Source: Streptomyces zagrosensis (GTDB lineage: Bacteria > Actinomycetota > Actinomycetes > Streptomycetales > Streptomycetaceae). Taken from it: a stretch of 64,000 bases of DNA. Shown one piece after another: positions 45,688 to 53,936 of this stretch (position 1 is its first letter; each line of letters starts with the position of its first letter). The DNA is taken from NCBI RefSeq assembly GCF_014203645.1, contig NZ_JACHJL010000023.1:58605-122604 (forward strand), given 5' to 3'. The notes beneath the pieces are model-generated. The model ran no database searches. It worked only from the letters and a program-made list of their open reading frames with translations, and was not told where the DNA came from. Both the position numbers and the translations under genes were made by a program.

Positions 45688-45999
45688 GCGCTTCACCGTA
45701 ACGGTGCGCACTGACATCGTCGGTCGGAGGGTGGGCGGCAGCGGGGTGCGGGAGCTGAGGCGGGGAGCGGTCGCGGGCTGCTGACGGGATGGAACGGGGC
45801 GCGACGGGATGCGACGGGGTGCGACGGGGTGCGACGCGGTGCAGCTGGGGGGAAGAGCCAGACGCATATGTCAAGGTCAGGCCCTAGGAATCACGCTAGG
45901 TAAGAATTCTGTCCCCTTTCGAGGGAGATGGTCACCCGTACGAGTTAAAGGTGGCCGTGGCAGGTGGGTGACCCGGTGTGATCCCCCTACCGTCGCCAG
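45688..45999. other. Divergent intergenic region upstream of radA with decamer repeats
   Basis: This 312-bp gap includes six consecutive 10-bp units (45781-45840) of the type GCGACGGGGT: CTGACGGGAT, GGAACGGGGC, GCGACGGGAT, GCGACGGGGT twice, GCGACGCGGT. They sit ~95-155 bp before the radA start. The right half (45880-45970) is AT-richer (GGAATCACGCTAGGTAAGAA) and probably holds the promoter of the gene at 46003. No coding gene is seen. Confidence 0.6.
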
Positions 46000-46002
46000 G
46001 TG

Positions 46003-47898
46003 ATGAGCAGCAGGCCCGAGCACCCCATGCATCCCACCGGCGCACACCGCGCACAACGACGCGGCGCGCACGCTCCCCGTACCGTTGCCGAGCGCCCTCC
46101 CGCATGCTACGAGCCCTATTTGGACGGCTTGTTCACGTACTGCCTGTCCGTGCTGTGCGACCACGACGCCGCGACCGCCGCCCTCGGCGATGCGCTCGTG
46201 GTCGCGGAGCGCCGGCGGCAGCGTGGACGGGCCACCGGGTTCACGGCCAAGGACAGCGGTCCGTGCGACGCCGAACCCGAACCGGCCGCGCCGGCGCACC
46301 CCGCGATCCTGACGCCCGAGGAAGCCCTGATGGCAGAGTTGCCGGGGCTGCCGGGGCTGCCGGGGCTGCTGGGGACGCCGGGGACGCCGGAGAGGTCCAC
46401 GCCGCACCGGCGAACCGGGTCGGCCGGGCACACCAAGCGCTCCGGCACCAACGACTCCGGACTGCGCCGCCCTTGGCTGTACGCGCTGGCCCGCTGGGCC
46501 TGTCTGTGCAGGCTCACCGAACTGCGAGCGGAGCACGCGGGCACGTCCCGTGGCCGGTCCGCCCGCCCCACGCACACTCCGCACGTCTCCACCGCTCCCG
46601 CCCAGCGCCGCCGCGACCTGGTCGCGCTCGCCTGGCCGGAGGCCGCGGGCACCACCCCCGAGCAGCGCGAGGCGCTGGAGCTCGCGGTGCGCCATCAACT
46701 CTCACCGCACGAGGTCGCGGCCGTCGTCGGGCTCGACCCGGACGACACCAGGGCACTGCTCGCCAGCGCAGCCTGCGAGGTGGAGCGCACGCGCGCCGCG
46801 CTCGCCGTCGTGGAACTCGGCCGCTGCCCCACCGTCTCCCGGTTGGCCGGCGACGCGCAGGTGCTGCTGTCCGCGGCGCTGCGGCGTGAGCTCGTACGCC
46901 ATGTCGATGACTGTGGTCAGTGCCGCAGGACCGCGGAGCGGGCCACGGCGGGCGGGCCCTGGCCGGGCACGGCCGCGGCCCCCGCCGCGCTGCCGATCCT
47001 GGAGGCGCCGCGCGCCGCGGTGTACGCCGCGGTGCAGTGCGGGTTGCGTGCCAGGCCGGCGCGGTCCGCGGCCCCCGGGCCGCGCTTCGACCGGCGCGGC
47101 TTCCCGATCGACCCGAAGGACCGCGCCGCTCGGCGCAGTCGGCTCCGCAGCCGCGCGGTCACCACGACGGTCGTCGCAACCGTGGTGGCCGCACCGGTGC
47201 TCGCGCTGTGGGCCGCCTACCGCGGTGCCCCGCCGACCGGCGAGAGCCAGGCGGGCACCGGCGGGGTGTCCGCACCCGAGCGGGACGACCTAGGCGGCCA
47301 GCCGTACGAGAAGGCCGGCAACGCCCACGGGGAGAACCACCCCGATGGGAAGGCGGGCCGGAGCTCATCCGACGTGTCGATCGATGCGGACGGCTCCAAC
47401 GGCGAGCGGCCTGGCAAGCGGGACCAGTCGGGCAAGGTGCCTGCGGCGAGCCCGTCCGGCGCGCCAGGCACCGGTACTGACCAGCGTCCGCCGGAGCCCG
47501 GCACAGGGCGACCCGAGCCAGGCCCCGGGCGGCTCACGGTCTCGGCCCAGCCGAGCGGTGAGACGACCCTGATCACGCTCACCGCATCGGGCGGCGCCCC
47601 GGTGCGCTGGTCGGCGACGGCTCAGGTGGCGTGGCTGCGGCTGAGCCAGACGGCCGGCGAGTTGCACCCGGGCGAGTCGGTGACGCTCACGGTGTCCGTT
47701 GACCATGACCTGGAGCCGGCAGGGCCCTGGGTGGCCCGGGTCTCGGTGGCGCCGACCGGTTCGGTGGTCATCATCGAGGGCGAAGGCAAGCCCGGTGGCA
47801 CGGACCCGACCCCCATCCCGACCGACCCCACGCCAACCCCCACCCCCACCGAGCCGACCCCGGACCCGAACCCGCCGAGCACCGCGCCCGCGCCATAG
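46003..47898 (+). CDS. Membrane-tethered sigma-like / zinc anti-sigma / BACON fusion protein
   Basis: A 631-residue modular protein. Residues ~33-70 (CYEPYLDGLFTYCLSVLCDH, then DAATAALGDALVVAE) look like sigma region 2, and ~215-265 (REALELAVRHQLSPHEVAAV, VGLDPDDTRALLASA) like sigma region 4. HVDDCGQCRR near 299-308 has the H-x3-C-x2-C pattern of zinc anti-sigma domains. One membrane helix follows at ~387-408 (TTTVVATVVAAPVLALWAAY). A Gly/Pro-rich linker then leads to an extracellular BACON-type beta domain (WSATAQVAWLRLSQTAGELH) and a Pro/Thr tail. Regulation by membrane-held sigma release is inferred. GTG 46000 is an equal alternative start. Confidence 0.75.
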   Translation: MSSRPEHPMHPTGAHRAQRRGAHAPRTVAERPPACYEPYLDGLFTYCLSVLCDHDAATAALGDALVVAERRRQRGRATGFTAKDSGPCDAEPEPAAPAHPAILTPEEALMAELPGLPGLPGLLGTPGTPERSTPHRRTGSAGHTKRSGTNDSGLRRPWLYALARWACLCRLTELRAEHAGTSRGRSARPTHTPHVSTAPAQRRRDLVALAWPEAAGTTPEQREALELAVRHQLSPHEVAAVVGLDPDDTRALLASAACEVERTRAALAVVELGRCPTVSRLAGDAQVLLSAALRRELVRHVDDCGQCRRTAERATAGGPWPGTAAAPAALPILEAPRAAVYAAVQCGLRARPARSAAPGPRFDRRGFPIDPKDRAARRSRLRSRAVTTTVVATVVAAPVLALWAAYRGAPPTGESQAGTGGVSAPERDDLGGQPYEKAGNAHGENHPDGKAGRSSSDVSIDADGSNGERPGKRDQSGKVPAASPSGAPGTGTDQRPPEPGTGRPEPGPGRLTVSAQPSGETTLITLTASGGAPVRWSATAQVAWLRLSQTAGELHPGESVTLTVSVDHDLEPAGPWVARVSVAPTGSVVIIEGEGKPGGTDPTPIPTDPTPTPTPTEPTPDPNPPSTAPAP

Positions 47899-47954
47899 GA
47901 GGCCGTACGTAGCCGAGCCGCGGCCGGGGCGGTCAGCTCGCGTTCGGTTCGCGG

Positions 47955-48866
47955 TCAGCCCGCGGTCGTGCCAGTCGAAGGCGTGCCCGTTGCAGGGGCA
48001 GGGGCCGGGGCCGGGGTGGGGGTGGGGTCGGCCGGGTGGGGGGCCAGGGGGAGCAGGGAGGCCAGCCGTGCCTCGCACAGCTCGACCAGCGTGGCGTAGG
48101 CCGCCTCGCCCATCAGCTCGGTGAGTTCGGGTCGGTACGACTCGTACACCGGCTTGCCCGCGCCGTGTGCCGAGGTCGCTGACGTGCACCACCAGTGCAG
48201 GTCATGGCCGCCGGGGCCCCAGCCGCGACGGTCGTACTCGCCGATCGACACGACCAGCACCCGGGTGTCATCGGGCCGGTCCACCCAGTCGTACGTCCGC
48301 CGGATGGGGAGCTGCCAGCACACGTCCGGCTTGGTCTCCAGCGGCTCGCGGCCCTCACGCAGCGCCAGGATGTGCAACGAACAGCCCGCGCCACCCGCAA
48401 AGCCGGGGCGGTTTTGGAAGATGCACGAGCCCTCGTAGCGGCGGGTCTGGCGCTCCCCGTCGTCATCGGTCTGCACCCAGCCGGTGCGCGTGCCGACGTC
48501 GTGGAACTGCCACACCTCCGGGGTGAGCCGCGCGGCGTTCTCGGCGACTCGCTTCTCGTCGTCCTCGTCGGAGAAGTGGGCGCCGAGCGTGCAGCAGCCA
48601 TCGTCGGCCCGGCCGGCCTCGATGCCCTGGCAGCCCTGGCCGAAGATGCAGGTCCAGCGGGAGGTCAGCCAGGTCAGATCGCAGCGGAAGACCTGCTCGT
48701 CGTCGGCCGGATCGGCAAACTCCACCCAGCCCCGCGGGAAGTCGAGGCCCACCTCGTCCGAGGGCCGCTCCAAGGCGGCCACGGCTCCCGTCTTCGACTT
48801 CTTCAGCGACTTCTTCGACCCCTGCTTTGGCGCTTTGTCCTGCTTCGCCTTGTTCGTCTTTGCCAC
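47955..48866 (-). CDS. Cysteine-rich conserved hypothetical protein
   Basis: A 303-residue soluble protein. A Lys-rich N-terminus (KQDKAPKQGSKKSLKKSKTG) is followed by a Cys-rich core: CDLTWLTSRWTCIFGQGCQG, DDGCCTLGAHFSDEDDE, GSCIFQNRPGFAGGAGCSLH and DVCWQLP. The cysteine/histidine spacing suggests a metal site, zinc or Fe-S, reminiscent of YkgJ-type cysteine clusters, though the assignment is tentative. A Pro/Ala repeat forms the last ~25 residues. It converges on the fusion protein gene. Conserved in Streptomyces as far as I recall; function unknown. Confidence 0.8.
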   Translation of the reverse strand: MAKTNKAKQDKAPKQGSKKSLKKSKTGAVAALERPSDEVGLDFPRGWVEFADPADDEQVFRCDLTWLTSRWTCIFGQGCQGIEAGRADDGCCTLGAHFSDEDDEKRVAENAARLTPEVWQFHDVGTRTGWVQTDDDGERQTRRYEGSCIFQNRPGFAGGAGCSLHILALREGREPLETKPDVCWQLPIRRTYDWVDRPDDTRVLVVSIGEYDRRGWGPGGHDLHWWCTSATSAHGAGKPVYESYRPELTELMGEAAYATLVELCEARLASLLPLAPHPADPTPTPAPAPAPATGTPSTGTTAG

Positions 48867-49114
48867 TACTCCAGCGTATGCGCCAGGACGTCCCGCACCG
48901 ACCGCCCGGTGTCACTCTGGTCACTCTGACCATCTTCAGCACCTCATGTCACACGCGTACGCCCGTATGTCCGTACTTCCGTATGCCCCGCTGTTCGGAT
49001 GTCCGTCCACCTAGGCGTCCGTGGAACCCTCGCTCGCAGCCCTGCACCCGTGTCGTCGCCGCATCGTGACCAGCCACTGATCGGCTGGTTTGTTATGCGC
49101 AGTAGCGTTCTGGC

Positions 49115-50077
49115 ATGAGACTCGGTGTCCTGGATGTGGGTTCGAACACGGTGCATCTCCTGGTGGTGGACGCTCACCCCGGTGCGCGCCCGCTGCCCGC
49201 GCACTCCCACAAGGCGGAGCTGCGACTGGCCGAATTGCTCGACGCGAACGGCGCGATAGACACCGACGGCATCGACCGGCTGATCGGTGTCATCAGGGAT
49301 GCGCTGCAAGCGGCCGAGGACAAGGGCTGCGAGGACGTATTGTCCTTCGCGACCTCCGCCGTGCGCGAGGCGTCCAACGTCGACGAGGTGCTGGCCCGGG
49401 TCGCCGCCGAGACCGGCGTGCGGCTCGCGGTACTGACCGGCGACGAGGAGGCCCGGCTGACCTTCCTCGCGGTGCGCCGCTGGTTCGGCTGGTCGGCGGG
49501 GCGGTTGCTGGTGCTCGACATCGGCGGCGGATCGCTGGAGATCGCGTACGGCCTGGACGAGGAGCCCGATGCGGCGGTATCGCTGCCGCTCGGGGCGGGG
49601 CGACTCACCGGCGGTTGGCTGCCGGGCGACCCGCCGGGCTCGGACGACGTACGGGCGCTGCGGCGGCATGTGCGCGCGCAGATCGCGCGCGTCGTTGGTG
49701 ACTTCAGTCGCCTGGGCGCGCCGGACCACGTGGTGGCCACCTCCAAGACGTTCAAGCAGCTCGCGCGGCTGGCGGGCGCGGCGCGCTCGACCGATGGGCT
49801 GTACGTGCAGCGCGCGCTGAGCCGCACGGCGCTGGCGGAGTGGGTGCCCAAGCTCGTCGGGATGCCCACGGCCGAGCGCGCGGAGCTACCCGGCGTTTCG
49901 CTCGGCCGCGCGGGACAGCTTGTGGCCGGTGCGCTGGTGGCTGAGGCGGCGATGGAGCTGTTCGACGTGGAGGAGCTGGAGATCTGCCCCTGGGCCCTGC
50001 GCGAGGGTGTCATCCTGCGGCGGCTGGACCACCTGCCGGCGGAGCAGGCTGCGGTGGGTCAGCTTTCGACGGGTTGA
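49115..50077 (+). CDS. Ppx/GppA-family exopolyphosphatase/pppGpp phosphohydrolase
   Basis: A 320-residue ASKHA phosphatase. The phosphate-1 motif is VLDVGSNTVHLLVVD at the N-terminus. LSFATSAVREASN and TGDEEARLTFLAVRRWFG follow, the phosphate-2 motif is VLDIGGGSLEIAYG, and LEICPWALREGVILRRLD closes the fold. Members release phosphate from polyphosphate ends or from pppGpp; the short two-domain form is typical of actinobacterial Ppx proteins, for which the preferred substrate varies. It starts at an ATG; the next gene follows after ~160 bp on the same strand. Confidence 0.92.
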   Translation: MRLGVLDVGSNTVHLLVVDAHPGARPLPAHSHKAELRLAELLDANGAIDTDGIDRLIGVIRDALQAAEDKGCEDVLSFATSAVREASNVDEVLARVAAETGVRLAVLTGDEEARLTFLAVRRWFGWSAGRLLVLDIGGGSLEIAYGLDEEPDAAVSLPLGAGRLTGGWLPGDPPGSDDVRALRRHVRAQIARVVGDFSRLGAPDHVVATSKTFKQLARLAGAARSTDGLYVQRALSRTALAEWVPKLVGMPTAERAELPGVSLGRAGQLVAGALVAEAAMELFDVEELEICPWALREGVILRRLDHLPAEQAAVGQLSTG

Positions 50078-50239
50078 CGGGTTGACGGGGCGGGTGGGGC
50101 GAGCAGGGCAGTGGGGCGGCGGGACTCCTGCGGCGCGTCGCCCAGGGGCCTCCAGTGCGGTTACTTCCGAGGCCGGGTGATCCGTTCCTCGGCCGGGCAG
50201 CCTGCTGTCAGGGCGGCGACACGCCGTACCCTGTCCCTC

Positions 50240-51070
50240 GTGACAGAGCCAGAGCCAGTGGTGCGCATTCCGGCTGCGAAGGTTGCCCTGTCCACGGCCT
50301 CCGTCTACCCGGAGTCAACGGCGACGGCCTTCGACATCGCGGCACGCCTTGGGTACGACGGCGTAGAGGTCATGGTGTGGACGGACCCGGTCAGCCAGGA
50401 CATCGACGCGCTGCGCAGACTCTCCGACTACCACCAGGTGCCCATCCTGGCCGTGCACGCACCGTGTCTCCTGATCACCCAGCGCGTATGGTCCACCGAC
50501 CCCTGGATCAAGCTCAAGCGTGCCCGGTCCGCGGCCGAGCGGCTCGGTGCCTCCACCGTGGTGGTGCATCCGCCGTTTCGCTGGCAGCGCTCGTACGCCC
50601 GTGACTTCGTCAGCGGCATCTGGCGGATGGCGGACGAGACGGACGTGCAGTTCGCCGTCGAAAACATGTACCCGTGGCGCTATCGGGACCGCGAGATGCT
50701 CGCGTACGCCCCGGACTGGGACGTCACCAAGGACGACTACCGGCACTTCACGGTCGATCTCTCGCACACCGCCACCGCCCGCACCGACGCGCTGGAGATG
50801 GTGGACCGCATGGGCGACCGGCTGGCCCATATCCACCTCGCCGATGGCGCGGGCTCGGGCAAGGACGAGCACCTGGTGCCGGGCCGCGGCACCCAGCCGT
50901 GTGGCGCGCTCCTGGAGCAGCTCGCCGGCAAGGGGTTCGCCGGCCATGTGGTCGTTGAGGTCAACACGCGGCGCGCGATGTCGGTCGCCGAGCGCGAGGC
51001 CGACCTCGCCGAGGCGCTGGCCTTCACCCGGCTGCACCTGGCCTCGCCGTCCCGGGTGGCCGGGTCATGA
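50240..51070 (+). CDS. Sugar phosphate isomerase/epimerase family protein (AP endonuclease 2-like TIM barrel)
   Basis: A 276-residue TIM-barrel protein of the xylose-isomerase-like/AP_endonuc_2 superfamily: VALSTASVYPESTATAFDIA, LGYDGVEVMVW, VPILAVHAPC, VQFAVENMYPWR, DLSHTATA, RLAHIHLADGAGSGKDEHLV and FAGHVVVEVNTRR. The Glu, His and Asp residues expected of the divalent-metal site are present (E in AVEN, D-H in DLSH, H in HIHLAD). The substrate is unknown. The TetR gene overlaps its stop by 4 bp (ATGA), so the pair is co-expressed. Confidence 0.88.
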   Translation: MTEPEPVVRIPAAKVALSTASVYPESTATAFDIAARLGYDGVEVMVWTDPVSQDIDALRRLSDYHQVPILAVHAPCLLITQRVWSTDPWIKLKRARSAAERLGASTVVVHPPFRWQRSYARDFVSGIWRMADETDVQFAVENMYPWRYRDREMLAYAPDWDVTKDDYRHFTVDLSHTATARTDALEMVDRMGDRLAHIHLADGAGSGKDEHLVPGRGTQPCGALLEQLAGKGFAGHVVVEVNTRRAMSVAEREADLAEALAFTRLHLASPSRVAGS

Positions 51071-51747
51071 GCGACGACGTGGCCCAGGTGGGGCAGCCAC
51101 GCAGGCGCGGGCGTCCGGCCCGGTCGGCGGCCGGCGCCGAGCCGGCAGCGCGCGACCGCATCCTGACGGCGGCGCGCAGCGAGTTCGCCGAGCGCGGCTA
51201 CGACAAGGCGTCCATCCGCGGCATCGCCAAGGGCGCGGGCGTGGACCCGGCGCTCGTGCACCACTACTTCGGCACCAAGGAACAGGTGTTCGCCGCCGCC
51301 ATCGAACTGGCCTTCGGGCCCACGTTCCAGGTTCCGGAGCTGATCCCCGCGGGCCCGCCCGAGCAGCAGGGGGAGCGGCTGGCCCGCTTCTTCTTCGGCG
51401 TCTGGGAGAACCCGGTGCAGCGCGAGCCGCTGCTGGCGATCGTGCGGTCGGCCGTGGGCAACGAGGCGGCTGCGGCCGTCTTCCGCGATCTGATCTCCAG
51501 CAAGCTGATGGTTCGGATCGCCGCCGAGCTCAACGTCCCCGACCCGCAACTCCGCTCGGAACTGGCCGCTGCCCAACTCGTGGGGATCGCGCTGCTGCGG
51601 TACGTGATCAAAATGAAGCCGCTGGCGGACGTCGATCCGGAGTATGTGATCGCGCTCGTCTCACCGGGTGTCCAACGGCTCCTGACCGGCGACGCACCGG
51701 CGGGCGACGCACCGGCGGGCGGCACGCCGGGCCACGCGAGTAGCTGA
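51067..51747 (+). CDS. TetR-family transcriptional regulator
   Basis: A 226-residue regulator. The N-terminal helix-turn-helix reads RDRILTAARSEFAERGYDKA, SIRGIAKGAGVDPALVHHYF, GTKEQVFAAAIE. The rest matches the TetR_C ligand domain (LARFFFGVWENPVQREPLLA ... AAQLVGIALLRYVIKMKPLA). A DAPAGDAPAGG repeat lies just before the C-terminus. It overlaps the isomerase gene upstream and lies ~290 bp before ilvD; its targets are unknown. Confidence 0.93.
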   Translation: MSDDVAQVGQPRRRGRPARSAAGAEPAARDRILTAARSEFAERGYDKASIRGIAKGAGVDPALVHHYFGTKEQVFAAAIELAFGPTFQVPELIPAGPPEQQGERLARFFFGVWENPVQREPLLAIVRSAVGNEAAAAVFRDLISSKLMVRIAAELNVPDPQLRSELAAAQLVGIALLRYVIKMKPLADVDPEYVIALVSPGVQRLLTGDAPAGDAPAGGTPGHASS

Positions 51748-51929
51748 GCGGGGCTAGCGAAGCGCCGCGCACGAGTTGGCACTCGCGCGATGTGCGCGGG
51801 AGCGTGGGAGTGGCATGGCAGGCATGGGCCTGGCGTGGCCTCGTCCGCCATCGGGTCCGGATTCCGGGCGCCTGTCTCACATCGCGGAAACGCTGTCCGG
51901 ATCTTGGAGCCGGCGCGTAGGCTCGTACG

Positions 51930-52025
51930 ACACCGTACGCATGCACCGCCGTACGCACCGCTGTACGCGCCACCGCACATCCGTACGCGTCACCGCATGC
52001 ACCGCCGTACGCGTCACCGCATCAC
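51930..52025. repeat. Imperfect CCGTACGC-type repeats before ilvD
   Basis: About six copies of the words CCGTACGC(A/G) + (TGCACCG/TCACCGCA) follow one another directly upstream of ilvD, ending ~15 bp before its start. They are irregular in length (12-24 bp). They occupy the likely promoter/leader region of the 293-bp gap between the TetR gene and ilvD. Confidence 0.65.
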
Positions 52026-52040
52026 CAGGGAGTGAGCATC

Positions 52041-53909
52041 GTGCCCGAGCTGAGGTCCCGCACCGTCACCCATGGCCGCAATATGGCGGGTGCCCGCGCC
52101 CTGATGCGCGCCTCCGGGGTAGCGAGCGAGGACATCGGCAAGCCGATCGTCGCGGTCGCCAACTCCTTCACCGAGTTCGTGCCAGGTCACACCCACCTCC
52201 AGCCGGTCGGCCGGATCGTGAGCGAGGCGATCAAGGCGGCAGGCGCGGTGCCGCGCGAGTTCAACACCATCGCCGTGGACGACGGCATCGCCATGGGCCA
52301 CGGCGGCATGCTGTACAGCCTGCCATCGCGCGACCTGATCGCCGACTCCGTCGAGTACATGGTGGAAGCCCACTGCGCCGACGCCCTGATCTGCATCTCG
52401 AACTGCGACAAGATCACCCCGGGCATGCTGATGGCAGCGCTGCGGCTGAACATCCCCACCGTCTTCGTCTCCGGCGGCCCGATGGAGGCCGGCCGGGCCA
52501 CCCTGGTGGACGGCACGGTCCGCAAGCTCGACCTGATCAACGCGATCAGTGACGCGGTCAACGACAGCGTCTCGGACGAGGACATCCTCCGTATCGAGGA
52601 GAACGCCTGCCCGACCTGCGGCTCGTGTTCCGGCATGTTCACCGCCAACTCGATGAACTGCCTGACCGAAGCCATCGGCCTCTCGCTGCCGGGCAACGGC
52701 TCGGTGCTCGCCACGCACACGGCCCGCAAGGAGCTGTACGAGCGGGCCGGCGCCACCGTCGTCGAGATCACCCAGCGCTACTACTACGACGACGACGCCA
52801 GCGTGCTGCCGCGCAACATCGCCACCCACGCTGCCTTCGAGAACGCCATGGCCCTCGATATCGCCATGGGCGGCTCGACCAACACGATCCTGCACCTGCT
52901 GGCCGCGGCACAGGAGGCCGAGGCCGGGTACGACCTGGCTGACATCGACGCCGTGTCGCGCCGCGTGCCCTGCCTGGCCAAGGTCGCCCCGAACGTCGCG
53001 CCGCAGGGCACGTACTACATGGAGGACGTGCACCGCGCGGGCGGCATCCCGGCCATCCTCGGCGAGCTGTACCGCGCGGGGCTGCTCAACGAGGACGTGC
53101 ACACCGTCCACGCCGCCGGCATCAAGGAGTGGCTGGAGGCCTGGGACATCCGCAGCGGCTCCACGGCCGAAGAGGCTTTGGACCTGTGGTACGCGGCTCC
53201 CGGTTGTAAGCGCTCCGCCGAGGCGTTCTCGCAGTCCGAGCGCTGGGACTCGCTGGACACCGACGCCGCCGGCGGCTGCATCCGCGATGCCGCACACGCC
53301 TACTCCCAGGACGGCGGCCTCGCGGTGCTGCGCGGCAACCTGGCCGAGAACGGTTGCGTCGTGAAGACCGCGGGCGTCGATGAGTCGATCTGGACCTTCG
53401 AGGGGCCTGCCGTCGTCTGCGAGTCGCAAGAGGAGGCCGTCGAGAAGATCCTCAACAAGGGGATCACGGCGGGCGACGTCGTCGTCATCCGGTACGAGGG
53501 CCCCAAGGGCGGCCCCGGCATGCAGGAAATGCTGTACCCGACGTCCTTCCTCAAGGGCCGGGGCCTGGGCAAGACCTGTGCCCTGGTCACCGATGGCCGG
53601 TTCTCCGGCGGCACCTCGGGCCTGTCCATCGGGCACGCCTCGCCCGAGGCGGCCTCCGGCGGCACCATCGCGCTGGTCGAGAACGGCGACCTGATCCGTA
53701 TCGACATCCCGGGCCGCACCATCGAACTCCAGGTGTCCGACGAAGAGTTGGCGGCCCGCCGCGTAGCACTGCTTGACCGGCTCGGCACGTACCGCCCGGT
53801 CGCCCGCGAACGCAAGGTCTCCCAGGCGCTGCTCGCGTACGCGGCGATGGCGACCAGCGCGGACAAGGGCGCGGTGCGAGACGTCAGCAAGCTCAGCGCA
53901 CTGGGCTGA
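52041..53909 (+). CDS. ilvD: Dihydroxy-acid dehydratase
   Basis: IlvD dehydrates 2,3-dihydroxy-isovalerate and -methylvalerate to the 2-keto acids of valine and isoleucine synthesis, using an Fe-S cluster. At 622 residues it is full length. Family signatures are CISNCDKITPGM, CPTCGSCSGMFTANSMNCLT, AMGGSTNTILHLL, VVIRYEGPKGGPGM, DGRFSGGTSGLSIGHASPEA; three conserved Cys ligands are visible. The GTG at 52041 (PELRSRTVTHGRNMAG) is preferred over 52032 because GGAG is properly spaced and homologues begin there. It is monocistronic, converging on the kinase gene. Confidence 0.97.
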   Translation: MPELRSRTVTHGRNMAGARALMRASGVASEDIGKPIVAVANSFTEFVPGHTHLQPVGRIVSEAIKAAGAVPREFNTIAVDDGIAMGHGGMLYSLPSRDLIADSVEYMVEAHCADALICISNCDKITPGMLMAALRLNIPTVFVSGGPMEAGRATLVDGTVRKLDLINAISDAVNDSVSDEDILRIEENACPTCGSCSGMFTANSMNCLTEAIGLSLPGNGSVLATHTARKELYERAGATVVEITQRYYYDDDASVLPRNIATHAAFENAMALDIAMGGSTNTILHLLAAAQEAEAGYDLADIDAVSRRVPCLAKVAPNVAPQGTYYMEDVHRAGGIPAILGELYRAGLLNEDVHTVHAAGIKEWLEAWDIRSGSTAEEALDLWYAAPGCKRSAEAFSQSERWDSLDTDAAGGCIRDAAHAYSQDGGLAVLRGNLAENGCVVKTAGVDESIWTFEGPAVVCESQEEAVEKILNKGITAGDVVVIRYEGPKGGPGMQEMLYPTSFLKGRGLGKTCALVTDGRFSGGTSGLSIGHASPEAASGGTIALVENGDLIRIDIPGRTIELQVSDEELAARRVALLDRLGTYRPVARERKVSQALLAYAAMATSADKGAVRDVSKLSALG

Positions 53910-53936
53910 GCCCCAGCAGGCCAAAGAACCCCGCGG

